Notes under the pieces: model-generated | Told to the model about the DNA's origin: nothing | The model's input: the letters and a program-made list of their open reading frames with translations, nothing else | Databases searched by the model: none | In this document: in pieces, positions 6,980-14,579 of the stretch | Position numbering within the stretch: position 1 is the first letter of the stretch | How the letters are laid out: every line of letters starts with the position of its first letter | Translations under genes and position numbers: made by a program | Assembly (NCBI GenBank): GCA_018383195.1 | Contig: JAGZOP010000028.1 | Location: 1 to 26,905, forward strand | From: Clostridiaceae bacterium | Lineage (GTDB): Bacteria > Bacillota > Clostridia > Oscillospirales > Butyricicoccaceae | Reading direction: 5' to 3' | DNA length: 26,905 nucleotides

Positions 6980-7037
6980 GCAGGAAAAGGCAAATGCTCC
7001 CGTACAGAATACAGAAGTCCGCATTCTGACAGGAGCA
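6980..7037 (-). terminator. Terminator of the Nudix-acetyltransferase pair
   Basis: TGCTCC..ACAGAAT (6995-7010) and ATTCTGAC.GGAGCA (7023-7037) form an imperfect hairpin. On the minus strand it is followed by TTTGCCTTTTCC. It lies 10 bp past the acetyltransferase stop. A second, weaker GC stem plus T-run (about 6940-6974) lies beyond it; otherwise 6897-7047 holds nothing I can identify. Confidence 0.6.
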
Positions 7038-7047
7038 GATAATAGTC

Positions 7048-7626
7048 TTATAACATGGATTCTTGATCGGCTGCATGGATTGGGCGAATCGGGCGGCAGG
7101 GGTTGCCTGCGGCAACCCATCCGGGCGGAATGTCCCGGTTGACCACACTGCCCGCGCCGATGACCGCGCCGGAGCCGATCGTTACCCCCGGCAGCACTTG
7201 GGTTCCTGCACCGATCCACACATCGTTGCCGATGGTGATCGGATAGGCATATTCCAGTCCAAGCCTGCGCGGCTTGGCATCGAGAGGATGCCCTGCGGTG
7301 TGAAACCCGCAGTTTGGGGCGATAAAGACGTTGTCACCAAAGGCTACTCGTGCGCCGTCGAGGATGACGCAGCCATGGTTGGCAAAAAAGTTTTCGCCGA
7401 TTGAGATATTGCTGCCATAATCGCACCAAAAAGGCGCGCAAATCGTGAAATGTGTTCCGGTCTGACCGAGCAGGCGGCGCAGGAGCGCATCCTGCTCAAT
7501 TTCCTGAGAAGGGCGGAGCTGATTGAAGTCATAGCATAGTTCTTTGCAGGCGGCGCGTGCTTTGACAAGTTCTGCATCATTTGCGTCATAGAGCAAGCCG
7601 GTTTGCATTTTTTGCCGTTCGGTCAT
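7048..7626 (-). CDS. Maltose/galactoside-type O-acetyltransferase (hexapeptide repeat)
   Basis: The 192-residue product belongs to the left-handed beta-helix acetyltransferases of the Maa/LacA/NodL group, which move acetyl from acetyl-CoA to a sugar hydroxyl; the physiological substrate is generally unclear. It has the N-terminal mac domain (about residues 5-58), hexapeptide-repeat turns (for example ISIGEN, ITIGND, VTIGSG, AVIGAG), and the putative catalytic His113 in HTAGHPLD. The C-terminal GNPCRPIRPI loop is also typical. ATG 7626 overlaps the TGA of the upstream Nudix gene (ATGA), with GGGAG about 7 bp upstream. The two genes are therefore likely translationally coupled, although no shared pathway is obvious. 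Confidence 0.9.
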   Translation of the reverse strand: MTERQKMQTGLLYDANDAELVKARAACKELCYDFNQLRPSQEIEQDALLRRLLGQTGTHFTICAPFWCDYGSNISIGENFFANHGCVILDGARVAFGDNVFIAPNCGFHTAGHPLDAKPRRLGLEYAYPITIGNDVWIGAGTQVLPGVTIGSGAVIGAGSVVNRDIPPGWVAAGNPCRPIRPIHAADQESML

Positions 7627-8117
7627 CGCAGCATCTCCCGTATTTCAGAATCGGACAGTAGCACACCGTTCAGCGCTGCGCCGGTAAGGATTTCACCTTC
7701 ATAGCACAGTTTGAGTGAGAAAAAGGGGATGTTTTCCTCGAGCAGGCGAAAAAACAGCTTGTCACCCGCCCAGATAGGCAGTGCAGGGATGCGCGCTTTC
7801 TCAACCCAGACCAGTTCGCCCTCGCGGCAGTCGGTAAGTTTGCCGGTCCAACTGTCTGCGGTGAAGAGGTGCATATATTCGGTGGGCCAACGGTCGGATA
7901 CAAAGGTGACCAGTCCGCGGTAACGGTAGGAAGTCAGGATAAGACCGGTTTCTTCCCGAACCTCGCGCAGTACACAGTCCTCGGGGCTTTCCTGATCTTC
8001 AAACTTGCCGCCAACCCCAATCCATTTATCATGATTTGCGTCGTGCTTCTTTTTGACGCGGTGGAGCATCAGGTATTTTCCGTCCTGCTCCAGATAGCAA
8101 AGCGTGGTATTCTGCAT
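7623..8117 (-). CDS. Nudix hydrolase (MutT-like, probable 8-oxo-dGTP diphosphatase)
   Basis: Nudix enzymes hydrolyse a nucleoside diphosphate linked to another group using a metal-binding helix. The 164-residue product has a complete Nudix box at residues 37-59 (G37, E43, R51-E52, E55-E56, G58). The context KKKHDANHDKWIGVGGKFE, followed by a WPTEYMHLFTA segment, resembles Gram-positive MutT-type 8-oxo-dGTPases, but specificity cannot be fixed from sequence. The start is ATG 8117 (MQNTTLC), with AGGAGGGG about 7 bp upstream; a longer frame to 8174 has no ribosome binding site and covers the promoter. It is first gene of a two-gene unit with the acetyltransferase. Confidence 0.88.
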   Translation of the reverse strand: MQNTTLCYLEQDGKYLMLHRVKKKHDANHDKWIGVGGKFEDQESPEDCVLREVREETGLILTSYRYRGLVTFVSDRWPTEYMHLFTADSWTGKLTDCREGELVWVEKARIPALPIWAGDKLFFRLLEENIPFFSLKLCYEGEILTGAALNGVLLSDSEIREMLR

Positions 8118-8145
8118 GAAACCCCTCCTGAAAATCGTTACATTT

Positions 8146-8174
8146 ATGGTAAGGCTTTTGCGACGAAAATGCAA
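8146..8174 (-). promoter_or_regulatory. Probable promoter of the Nudix-acetyltransferase unit
   Basis: On the minus strand, TTGCAT (8169-8174), 17 bp and TACCAT (8146-8151) precede the Nudix ribosome binding site by about 16 bp. The -10 has two mismatches to consensus. Confidence 0.5.
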
Positions 8175-8240
8175 GATGTGCTGGAAGTATTTATTAGGAT
8201 GTGTTAAACTGAAAATAAAGAATAGTGGGAGGGAACTGGA

Positions 8241-8789
8241 ATGAAAACGGAGAAACTCAGGCGTGTTGTTTTGATCTGTGCGGCGGCGCTGTGCATACCG
8301 GCAGTGATCTTTGTTTTCTGGGAACGCCCATCCGCGCAGGCGGTGACGCCTGAAGCGGCTGAGTCGCTACTTTCCGGGTCGCAGCGCGTGCTGGTGGGCG
8401 ACCAGTGGCACGAAACCGGAGGAGACGCGGTTTCGGTATGCGTGATGGGTGAAGAATACCTGTGCCCGAAAAGCGAAGCGCTTGCGGCTGTGGCGGAGAT
8501 CGAACGATGGAAAGAAATTGGATGCTGCGACCAGAATACGGTCAAAAAGCTCACGGAAAGGGAGAAACCGCTGTTAGTATTTCAGTTCGGCGATCAGTAT
8601 GAGCTGCGCATCTATACAAAGGATTATATTATTTTTTACAATGGATATGCTGCTTCTGCTTGGGAAGACAGCACAGCATACTATCATGTCGAACGCTCCA
8701 TGGAGGAGATCTGCAAAGAGGAAAAGCTGCCGATGGTCAGCAGACTGAAGGATTACGTGCGGGCGCAGGGGGAAAGGCTGCGGGCATAA
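8241..8789 (+). CDS. Hypothetical membrane-anchored or secreted protein
   Basis: I do not recognise this 182-residue protein. The N-terminus (KTEKLRR, then a hydrophobic stretch at about residues 9-26) looks like an uncleaved anchor or signal peptide. The remainder is hydrophilic and mixed alpha/beta, with three cysteines (in SVCVMGEEYLCPK and GCCDQN, the last as a pair) and Tyr-rich strands (YELRIYTKDYIIFYNGY). That last region looks like a small extracytoplasmic beta-sheet domain similar in style to YcgJ/DUF-type lipid- or peptide-binding proteins, but this is only an impression. GGGAGG lies about 10 bp before ATG 8241. It stands alone between a divergent Nudix gene and the riboswitch-controlled thi operon. 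No clear promoter was found, and the base composition is like its neighbours. Confidence 0.8.
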   Translation: MKTEKLRRVVLICAAALCIPAVIFVFWERPSAQAVTPEAAESLLSGSQRVLVGDQWHETGGDAVSVCVMGEEYLCPKSEALAAVAEIERWKEIGCCDQNTVKKLTEREKPLLVFQFGDQYELRIYTKDYIIFYNGYAASAWEDSTAYYHVERSMEEICKEEKLPMVSRLKDYVRAQGERLRA

Positions 8790-8819
8790 CGAAAAAGTCT
8801 TGTTTTGCGGTGATCAATC

Positions 8820-8848
8820 TTGACAAATCCCGCCTGAGATGATACGAT
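8820..8848 (+). promoter_or_regulatory. Promoter of the thiamin salvage operon
   Basis: TTGACA (8820-8825), a 17-bp spacer and TACGAT (8843-8848) place the transcription start at about 8855, right at the 5' edge of the TPP riboswitch. Confidence 0.8.
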
Positions 8849-8853
8849 AACCC

Positions 8854-8944
8854 ATGCAAGGGAGCTGCCGGCGGGCGGCTGAGAGGAGGGGCGATTCCCC
8901 TCGACCTTACCTGATTTGGATAATGCCAACGTAGGGAAGCGACA
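8854..8944 (+). promoter_or_regulatory. TPP (THI-box) riboswitch
   Basis: The conserved blocks of the thiamin pyrophosphate aptamer appear in order: GGGAGC (8860-8865), GGCTGAGAGG (8877-8886), a variable P3 hairpin AGGGG/CCCCT, ACCTGAT (8910-8916), and GGATAATGCCAACGTAGGGA (8919-8938). An intrinsic terminator 55 bp downstream and before thiD indicates control by premature termination when TPP binds. Confidence 0.97.
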
Positions 8945-8998
8945 GGGTTTCAAATCTTTGCCGTGCAGATATTTGCGCGGAGGATGATAAAAAAAGCC

Positions 8999-9030
8999 AG
9001 GGACATCCCGTGAGGGATGTCCCTTTTTCT
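8999..9030 (+). terminator. Riboswitch expression-platform terminator
   Basis: AGGGACATCCC (8999-9009), loop GTGA and GGGATGTCCCT (9014-9024) are followed by TTTTCTTTTC. It lies between the TPP aptamer and the thiD ribosome binding site (AAGGAGG, 9048-9054), the normal position for a conditional terminator. Confidence 0.93.
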
Positions 9031-9059
9031 TTTCGTGGCAGAAAAAAAGGAGGAAAATC

Positions 9060-9854
9060 ATGATCAAAAAGGTACTTACGATTGCGGGTTCTGACTGTTC
9101 GGGCGGCGCCGGCATTCAGGCAGACCTCAAGACCATGTCCGCACATGGCGTGTTCGGGATGAGCGTCATCGTATCGGTCGTGGCGGAGAACACCGCGCGT
9201 GTCATCGACATTCAGGATGTCAGCCCGGAGATGATCGAAAAGCAGATCGACGCCGTGTTTGAGGACATCGTGCCGGATGCGGTCAAGATCGGCATGCTCT
9301 CCACTCCGGCGTGTATGCAGGCAGTAGCGGGAAAACTGCGGCAGTATCAGCCGCAGCATGTGGTCATCGACCCGGTGATGTATGCCAAGAACGGCTGTCC
9401 GCTTATGAATCCGGATGCGGTCGGCGCACTGATTGAGCATGTGCTGCCACTCGCCGACGTGCTGACGCCGAATATCCCCGAAGCGGAATGTATCGCAGAT
9501 ATGAAGATTGAAACGCCGGCAGACATGGAAGAAGCGGCGCGTAAAATTTATGCGATGGGCTGCAAGGGAGTGCTGGTCAAGGGCGGACATGCCATTGGAG
9601 ATGCACTGGATATTCTATATGATGGAACGCAGTTCTACCGTTTTGAAACCAAGCGCATCAATACCAAGAATACGCACGGCACCGGCTGCACGCTGTCCTC
9701 TGCGATTGCGTCCAATCTGGCGCTCGGCTATGACATTGCAGAGGCGGTCAAACGCGCTAAGGATTACGTGACCGACGCCATCGAGCACTCGCTTGCCATC
9801 GGCAACGGCTGCGGCCCGCTGAATCATTTTTGCCGCATTTTCCCGGAGGCGTAA
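9060..9854 (+). CDS. thiD: Hydroxymethylpyrimidine / phosphomethylpyrimidine kinase
   Basis: ThiD phosphorylates HMP and then HMP-phosphate to HMP-PP, the pyrimidine donor for thiamin phosphate synthesis. The 264-residue product is a complete ribokinase-fold enzyme. It has the N-terminal substrate motif TIAGSDCSGGAGIQADLK, the strand DAVKIGMLST, the metal/phosphate region VIDPVM, LTPNIPEAE, and the anion-hole motif THGTGCTLSSAIA near residues 204-216. AAGGAGG lies 5 bp before ATG 9060, and it is the first gene after the TPP riboswitch terminator. It is followed after 3 bp by thiW. Confidence 0.97.
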   Translation: MIKKVLTIAGSDCSGGAGIQADLKTMSAHGVFGMSVIVSVVAENTARVIDIQDVSPEMIEKQIDAVFEDIVPDAVKIGMLSTPACMQAVAGKLRQYQPQHVVIDPVMYAKNGCPLMNPDAVGALIEHVLPLADVLTPNIPEAECIADMKIETPADMEEAARKIYAMGCKGVLVKGGHAIGDALDILYDGTQFYRFETKRINTKNTHGTGCTLSSAIASNLALGYDIAEAVKRAKDYVTDAIEHSLAIGNGCGPLNHFCRIFPEA

Positions 9855-9857
9855 ACC

Positions 9858-10367
9858 ATGAAAAGCAAATCTACGCGTAAAATGACCATGGCGGGTGTAC
9901 TGGTTGCGGTTGCAGTGGTTGGAAGCCTGTTTTCGGTACCGGTATTCGGCGCAAAATGTTCGCCGGTGCAGCACATGGTGAATGTCGTGGCGGGTGTTCT
10001 GCTGGGCCCGGGATATGCACTGGGCGTGGGCTTTGCGGCTGCGCTCATCCGCAACCTGCTCGGTCTCGGCAGCCTGCTTGCGTTCCCCGGATCGATGATC
10101 GGCGCTTTGCTGTGCGGTCTTGCGTATAAGATGTGTCCGAAGCTTCCTGCCGCGTATGCGGGCGAGGTGTTCGGCACCGGTATTCTGGGTGCAATGGCAT
10201 CTTATCCGATTGCGGCATTCCTGATGAATAACGAAGCGGCAGCGCTTTTCACCTTTGTGCCGTCGTTCCTGGTCTCGACCGCTGTGGGTGCGGCAATTTC
10301 GGTGCTCGTACTGGGTGCGCTTGGACGCACTGGCGTGCTTGATCAGCTGGAGGGCTCTTTGCAGTGA
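9858..10367 (+). CDS. thiW: ThiW, substrate-binding (S) subunit of a thiamin-precursor ECF-type transporter
   Basis: ThiW is a small integral membrane protein of TPP-riboswitch regulons in Firmicutes, proposed to import the thiazole precursor together with a shared ECF energising module. The 169-residue product has about five hydrophobic segments and the characteristic stretches FGAKCSPVQHMVNV, VLLGPGYALGVGF and RNLLGLGSLLAFPGSMIGA. The start ATG 9858 has GGAGG inside the end of thiD. It overlaps thiM by 4 bp. Being next to thiM (thiazole kinase) supports thiazole as the substrate. No ECF ATPase/EcfT genes are in the window, so the shared module must be elsewhere. Confidence 0.9.
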   Translation: MKSKSTRKMTMAGVLVAVAVVGSLFSVPVFGAKCSPVQHMVNVVAGVLLGPGYALGVGFAAALIRNLLGLGSLLAFPGSMIGALLCGLAYKMCPKLPAAYAGEVFGTGILGAMASYPIAAFLMNNEAAALFTFVPSFLVSTAVGAAISVLVLGALGRTGVLDQLEGSLQ

Positions 10368-11188
10368 TTGAGACGCTCAAAGAAATTGTTGCGAACACCC
10401 GTGCTGTGCGGCCACTTGTTCATACAATTACAAACAATGTAACGGTCAATGACTGCGCCAATATGATTCTTGCAGCGTATGGTGCGCCGACCATGGCGCA
10501 GGATGAGCGGGAGGTTGAAGAAATCACGGCGCTGAGCAATGCGCTTGTGCTCAACCTTGGCGCGCTGCGTGCACAGGAAGCGATGCGGTTGGCAGGAAAA
10601 AAAGCCAACGTGCTAGGGCATCCGGTCGTGCTTGACCCGGTTGCGGCGGGCGCGTCCTTTCTGCGCGGCGAAACCAGCCGCCGTCTGCTGCATGAGGTCA
10701 ATATGGCAGTCATTCGCGGCAATGCGTCTGAAATTCGGGCGCTTGCCGTGGGCAGCGAGACGACGCAGGGCGTGGAGGTCAACGCAGTCGATAAGGTGAC
10801 CGAAGAAAATCTAGAATCTGCCGTCCAGATGGTTCGGGCGTTTAGCAAACGGACGGGCGCAGTCGTGGCGCTGACGGGCGCGATTGATCTGGTTTCGGAC
10901 GGGGAGCGTACAGCGATTGTGCGCGGCGGCTGCGAAATGATGAGCCGCATCACAGGCGCGGGCTGTATGCTCACTGCGCTGACAGCGACCTACTGCGGCG
11001 CAAACCCGGACAAGCCGTTCGAGTCCGCGGTTGCAGCGGTCGGTGTGATGGACGTCTGCGGGGAACTGGCGTATCGTCGGGTGTGCGAAGCGACGGAGGG
11101 CACCGCCTCCTTCCGCACCCGGCTGATCGATGCGGTCAGCCTGCTGGCGGACGAAAATCTGGATATGCTTCATATCCAGATGGTATAA
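10364..11188 (+). CDS. thiM: Hydroxyethylthiazole kinase
   Basis: ThiM phosphorylates 4-methyl-5-(2-hydroxyethyl)thiazole with ATP for thiamin salvage. The 274-residue product matches the family along its length: HTITNNVTVND near the N-terminus, the ALVLNLGAL strand, GHPVVLDPVAAGAS, VIRGNASEI, VALTGAID, and the C-terminal catalytic motif ITGAGCMLTAL. It starts with GTG at 10364, overlapping the thiW stop (GTGA), which suggests translational coupling. It shares the riboswitch-controlled transcript with its neighbours. Confidence 0.96.
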   Translation: MIETLKEIVANTRAVRPLVHTITNNVTVNDCANMILAAYGAPTMAQDEREVEEITALSNALVLNLGALRAQEAMRLAGKKANVLGHPVVLDPVAAGASFLRGETSRRLLHEVNMAVIRGNASEIRALAVGSETTQGVEVNAVDKVTEENLESAVQMVRAFSKRTGAVVALTGAIDLVSDGERTAIVRGGCEMMSRITGAGCMLTALTATYCGANPDKPFESAVAAVGVMDVCGELAYRRVCEATEGTASFRTRLIDAVSLLADENLDMLHIQMV

Positions 11189-11197
11189 AAAACAATG

Positions 11198-11217
11198 CTG
11201 TCGGCCATGACCGACAG
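11198..11217 (+). promoter_or_regulatory. Hairpin in the thiM-tenA spacer
   Basis: CTGTCGG (11198-11204), loop CCATGA and CCGACAG (11211-11217) form a perfect 7-bp stem just after the thiM stop. There is no T-run, so it is not a simple terminator. It ends 28 bp before the TTG start of tenA and may tune stability or translation of the second half of the operon (inference). Confidence 0.5.
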
Positions 11218-11245
11218 CGCCGGAGAATTCATTGGGGGTACCACC

Positions 11246-11917
11246 TTGAAAAACAATGCAGTAACCGAGCGCATGCTGGAAGCAGCGCAGGACATTTGGG
11301 CAGGTTATGTAACACATCCGTTTGTTCTGGGTCTGGCTGACGGCAGCCTTGCGGTAGAAAAGTTTCAATTTTACTTGTTGCAGGATTATGTCTATCTGTT
11401 CGATTATGCGAAAGTGTTCGCACAGGGCGTCGTGAAGGCACGTGACCCTGAGGTTATGCGCGCATTTGCATCCTATGTGGACAGCATTTTGAACGGAGAG
11501 ATGGAGATTCACAAGGGCTATATGGCACGTCTCGGCATCTCGGAAGAGCAGGCGGCGCGCGTGAAGCCATCGCTCAAAAACCAGTCGTATACCGCATATA
11601 TGCGTGCAGTTGCGGCAGAGGAAGGTCCTGCGGAAATTATGGCGGCGGTGCTGTCGTGTGCACTCAGCTATGAGCACATTGCAAAATGGATTACCGCGCA
11701 CTATCCCAATGCGGAAAATCATGAGTTTTACGGTGAATGGGTGCGCGGCTATGTGTCAGAGGACTATGCGGACGCAAATGTGGCGCTCATCGCGCTGATG
11801 GAGCAGCTTGCAGAGGGTTACTCCGAGCAGCAGATTGCGCGGCTCGTCGAGATTTTCGTAGACTGCTCGCGGTTTGAGGGCCTGTTCTGGGATATGGCAT
11901 GGGAGATGGAACCGTGA
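11246..11917 (+). CDS. tenA: Aminopyrimidine aminohydrolase (TenA, thiaminase II)
   Basis: TenA deaminates aminopyrimidine breakdown products of thiamin to HMP, feeding ThiD. The 223-residue all-helical product has the family residues: Asp47 in QDYVYL, the nucleophile Cys138 in VLSCALSYEH, and a late acid Glu211 in RFEGLFWDMAW. I chose TTG 11246 because GGGGG lies 7 bp upstream and the product then starts, like other TenA proteins, about 12 residues before AAQDIW. An in-frame ATG at 11195 would add 17 residues, has no ribosome binding site and would include the spacer hairpin. The gene ends in a GTGA overlap with the ATPase gene. Together with ThiXYZ it indicates salvage of formylaminopyrimidine-type compounds. 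Confidence 0.93.
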   Translation: MKNNAVTERMLEAAQDIWAGYVTHPFVLGLADGSLAVEKFQFYLLQDYVYLFDYAKVFAQGVVKARDPEVMRAFASYVDSILNGEMEIHKGYMARLGISEEQAARVKPSLKNQSYTAYMRAVAAEEGPAEIMAAVLSCALSYEHIAKWITAHYPNAENHEFYGEWVRGYVSEDYADANVALIALMEQLAEGYSEQQIARLVEIFVDCSRFEGLFWDMAWEMEP

Positions 11918-12675
11918 GTATGCTGGAATTCCGAAATGTGTCTTTCCAGTACGACGTCGAAGATTTTGATATTATCGATGGTTTATCGTTTGGGATTGAA
12001 CCGGGAGAATTCGTGTCAGTTATCGGACCATCCGGATGCGGAAAATCAACCATTTTTCGATTGGTGAATCAGCTGCTCCCGCGGAAGGCGGGCGAAATTC
12101 TGGTGGATGGGCAAAGCATTGACGGGCGGCGCGGCTACTGCGGCTATATGCCGCAGCGTGATTTGCTGTTTCCGTGGCGCACCGTGGAAGAGAATCTGCG
12201 GCTGCCGATGGAGATTCAGGGCGGCGTATCCAAAAGCGAGATGGCGCAGCGTGTTGCGGAGACACTGGATGTGGTCGGCTTGACCGGTTGGGGCGGAAAA
12301 CGTCCTGCGGAGCTTTCGGGAGGTATGCGGCAGCGTGCCGCATTTGCACGTACGCTGCTGACCGGGTCGGAGCTGCTTTTGCTCGACGAACCGTTTTCCG
12401 CACTCGATTTTTTGACGCGCATTTCCATGCAGGAATGGCTGCTCGGACAATGGGAAGCGGATCATAAGACCGTGCTGTTTATCACGCATGACGTGGAAGA
12501 AGCAATTTTTCTGTCGAACCGTGTGCTTGTGGTCGAGAATACGCCGATTCAAAAGCTGATCTCGTTCGAGGTTCCGGCAAAATACCCGCGCACCCGTGCA
12601 TGTCTGACAGACCCGAGCATGCTCAGCCTGCGGGAAAAACTGATAAGCATGCTCAGACGGGAGGCGGCGGTATGA
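11914..12675 (+). CDS. thiZ: ABC transporter ATPase for a thiamin pyrimidine precursor (ThiZ)
   Basis: This is the cytoplasmic energy-coupling subunit of a nitrate/sulfonate/taurine-type (SsuB/TauB) ABC importer. The 253-residue product has Walker A GPSGCGKST (residues 38-46), Q-loop YMPQRD, signature LSGGMRQR (134-141), Walker B LLLLDEP (154-160) and H-loop His192. I use GTG 11914, which overlaps the tenA stop (GTGA) and has GGGAG 8 bp upstream; an alternative ATG at 11899 lies inside tenA. Sequence alone would only say 'SsuB-like'. The substrate is assigned from its place between tenA and a THI5-like binding protein under a TPP riboswitch. Confidence 0.9.
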   Translation: MSMLEFRNVSFQYDVEDFDIIDGLSFGIEPGEFVSVIGPSGCGKSTIFRLVNQLLPRKAGEILVDGQSIDGRRGYCGYMPQRDLLFPWRTVEENLRLPMEIQGGVSKSEMAQRVAETLDVVGLTGWGGKRPAELSGGMRQRAAFARTLLTGSELLLLDEPFSALDFLTRISMQEWLLGQWEADHKTVLFITHDVEEAIFLSNRVLVVENTPIQKLISFEVPAKYPRTRACLTDPSMLSLREKLISMLRREAAV

Positions 12676-13421
12676 AGCAGAGGAAAAACCTGTCCGCGCT
12701 GGTGCTCACATTTGTGCTGCTGCTCGTCTGGCAGATGGGCGCAATGGGCATGAATGCGGCATATATTCTGCCGTCACCCACACAGGTGCTTGCGCGCTTA
12801 TGGGAGCTGCGTGAGCCGCTGTTTTTGACACATTTGCCCGCGACGATGCTGTGCACCGGCATTGGACTGGTTGTTTCAATCGTTTTGGGCATTTTGCTTG
12901 CGGTTTTGATGGATGCGAATGCTGCGGCGGAAAAAATGCTGTATCCTATCATCATTGCATCCCAGACCATTCCGACCACAGCGCTTGCTCCGCTGTTTAC
13001 CTTATGGTTCGGGTACACGATCTGGAGCAAGGTGCTGGTAACCGTGCTGATTACTTTTTTCCCGATTACCATTACGGTGTTTGACGGATTCCGTTCGGTG
13101 AAAACCGATATGATCGATCTGCTTAAAACCTTTGGCGCGGGCAAAAAAGAAATCTTCCTGCGGCTCAAACTGCCTGCCAGTCTGCCTTATTTTTTCTCAG
13201 CGATTAAAATGGCAATCCCGATGTCCATGATTGGCGCAGCCATCGGCGAATGGCTGGGAGCACAGGCGGGACTGGGGTATTTCAGCCGCCGCATGATGAC
13301 GCAGCTGGACGGCGCGGGGGTATTTGCCCCCATTGTGCTGCTCAGCGCAGTGGCGATGCTGACAGTCTGGCTAGTGTCGCTGCTTGAAAAGAAAGCGGTG
13401 ACATGGCGCAGCGATTTATAA
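12672..13421 (+). CDS. thiX: ABC transporter permease for a thiamin pyrimidine precursor (ThiX)
   Basis: This is the membrane subunit of the ThiXYZ importer. The 249-residue product is a BPD_transp_1 permease with about six transmembrane segments (first at about residues 9-25). The EAA-type coupling loop DLLKTFGAGKKEIFLRLKLP contacts the ATPase. The start ATG 12672 overlaps the thiZ stop (ATGA), with GGGAGG about 9 bp upstream; the longer frame beginning at 12600 lies inside thiZ. The run of ATGA/GTGA overlaps suggests matched production of the subunits. Confidence 0.92.
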   Translation: MKQRKNLSALVLTFVLLLVWQMGAMGMNAAYILPSPTQVLARLWELREPLFLTHLPATMLCTGIGLVVSIVLGILLAVLMDANAAAEKMLYPIIIASQTIPTTALAPLFTLWFGYTIWSKVLVTVLITFFPITITVFDGFRSVKTDMIDLLKTFGAGKKEIFLRLKLPASLPYFFSAIKMAIPMSMIGAAIGEWLGAQAGLGYFSRRMMTQLDGAGVFAPIVLLSAVAMLTVWLVSLLEKKAVTWRSDL

Positions 13422-13452
13422 CCGAAACTTTTTTTACCAGAAGGAGAATATC

Positions 13453-14472
13453 ATGAAAAAAAGAATTTTTGCGATGCTTGCAGCAGGGGCGCTTCTGCTG
13501 ACCGGCTGCGGTGCAAATCAAAATGCCGCACAATCTTCGGTATCCGGAGCGGAGAATAAAGATTTACGCGAACTCACCGTGGTGCTGGACTGGTATCCGA
13601 ACGCGCTGCACGCGTTCCTGTATCAGGCGGAGGAAAAGGGTTACTTCGCAGAAGAGGGATTGACCGTAAAAATGCAGCCGCCGGCAGGCGTGAACGATGC
13701 GATGAGCATGGTTGCGGCAGGAAAGGCAGACATTGGGCTATACTATCAACAGGATGTGATTCAGGCGCGCACCGAGCAGGATGTGCCGGTAAAATCGGTT
13801 GGCGCAGTGGTGCAGGCGCCGCTCAATATCATCCTCTCCCTCAAGGATAAGAACATTACAAAACCGGAAGATATGGTCGGCAAGACCATCGGCTACGCAG
13901 GAACCGAACTGTCTGAGGCGCTGGTGCGCAGCATTATGAAGTCGAGCGGTGCAGATGCATCGGATGTGAAAATGGTCGATGTCGGATTTGAATTGATGGC
14001 AGCTATGACCACGGGCAATGTCGATGCGACGATTGGCTGTCTGGTCAACCACGAGGTGCCGCAGATGGAGAAAGAAGGGTTTGAAGTAAACTATTTCTTC
14101 CCGGATGACTTTGGCGTGCCGCAGTACTACGAGGGCATTTTCCTCGCAAATGATACGATGATTGAGGAAGAGCCGGATGTGATTGCAGCCTTCCTGCGTG
14201 GATGCAAAAAGGGATTTGAGGATTTCAAGACCGATCCGGATGCTGTACTTCAGGTGCTGCTTGACAATCAGGATGCATCAAATTTCCCGCTCGACCCGGA
14301 TGTGGAAAAGAAGTCGGTAGAAACCCTGCTTCCGCTGATGGAGAACGAAAACGCACCGTTCCTGAGCCAGACAGCAGAATGCTGGCAGAAAAATATCGAT
14401 TGGATGTATGAAGAAGGACTGATTTCCAAGAAACCGGATGTTTCGGAAGTCATGGCGGAAATTGAATTCTAA
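13453..14472 (+). CDS. thiY: Lipoprotein substrate-binding protein, NMT1/THI5-like (ThiY)
   Basis: This protein captures the transported pyrimidine outside the membrane and delivers it to ThiX. The 339-residue product starts with a lipoprotein signal (LLLTGC, acylated Cys19), then a low-complexity linker, and then the NMT1/THI5-like domain beginning LTVVLDWYPNALHAFLYQAEEKG. Typical features include the N-terminal DWYPN, AGKADIGLYYQQD and a C-terminal helical WMYEEGLI. ThiY proteins with this architecture bind N-formyl-aminopyrimidine in Bacillus; that ligand is inferred here. AGGAG lies 7 bp before ATG 13453. It is the last gene of the operon and is followed by a strong terminator. Confidence 0.93.
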   Translation: MKKRIFAMLAAGALLLTGCGANQNAAQSSVSGAENKDLRELTVVLDWYPNALHAFLYQAEEKGYFAEEGLTVKMQPPAGVNDAMSMVAAGKADIGLYYQQDVIQARTEQDVPVKSVGAVVQAPLNIILSLKDKNITKPEDMVGKTIGYAGTELSEALVRSIMKSSGADASDVKMVDVGFELMAAMTTGNVDATIGCLVNHEVPQMEKEGFEVNYFFPDDFGVPQYYEGIFLANDTMIEEEPDVIAAFLRGCKKGFEDFKTDPDAVLQVLLDNQDASNFPLDPDVEKKSVETLLPLMENENAPFLSQTAECWQKNIDWMYEEGLISKKPDVSEVMAEIEF

Positions 14473-14496
14473 TTCCTGCTTCGTATGCAAGCAGAC

Positions 14497-14528
14497 AAAA
14501 GTCCCCTGTATCGGTCAGGGGACTTTTT
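14497..14528. terminator. Terminator of the thi operon
   Basis: AAAAGTCCCCTG (14497-14508), a 7-base loop and CAGGGGACTTTTT (14516-14528) form a perfect 12-bp stem. A-tracts and T-tracts on both sides make it bidirectional. It lies 24 bp after thiY. Confidence 0.95.
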
Positions 14529-14550
14529 CATGGAAAGAATGGTGCATTCG

Positions 14551-14579
14551 TTGACGAAAAGCAGGAAATCTGTTACCAT
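14551..14579 (+). promoter_or_regulatory. Promoter of the LacI-type regulator
   Basis: TTGACG (14551-14556), 17 bp and TACCAT (14574-14579) precede the gene by 40 bp. Confidence 0.65.
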
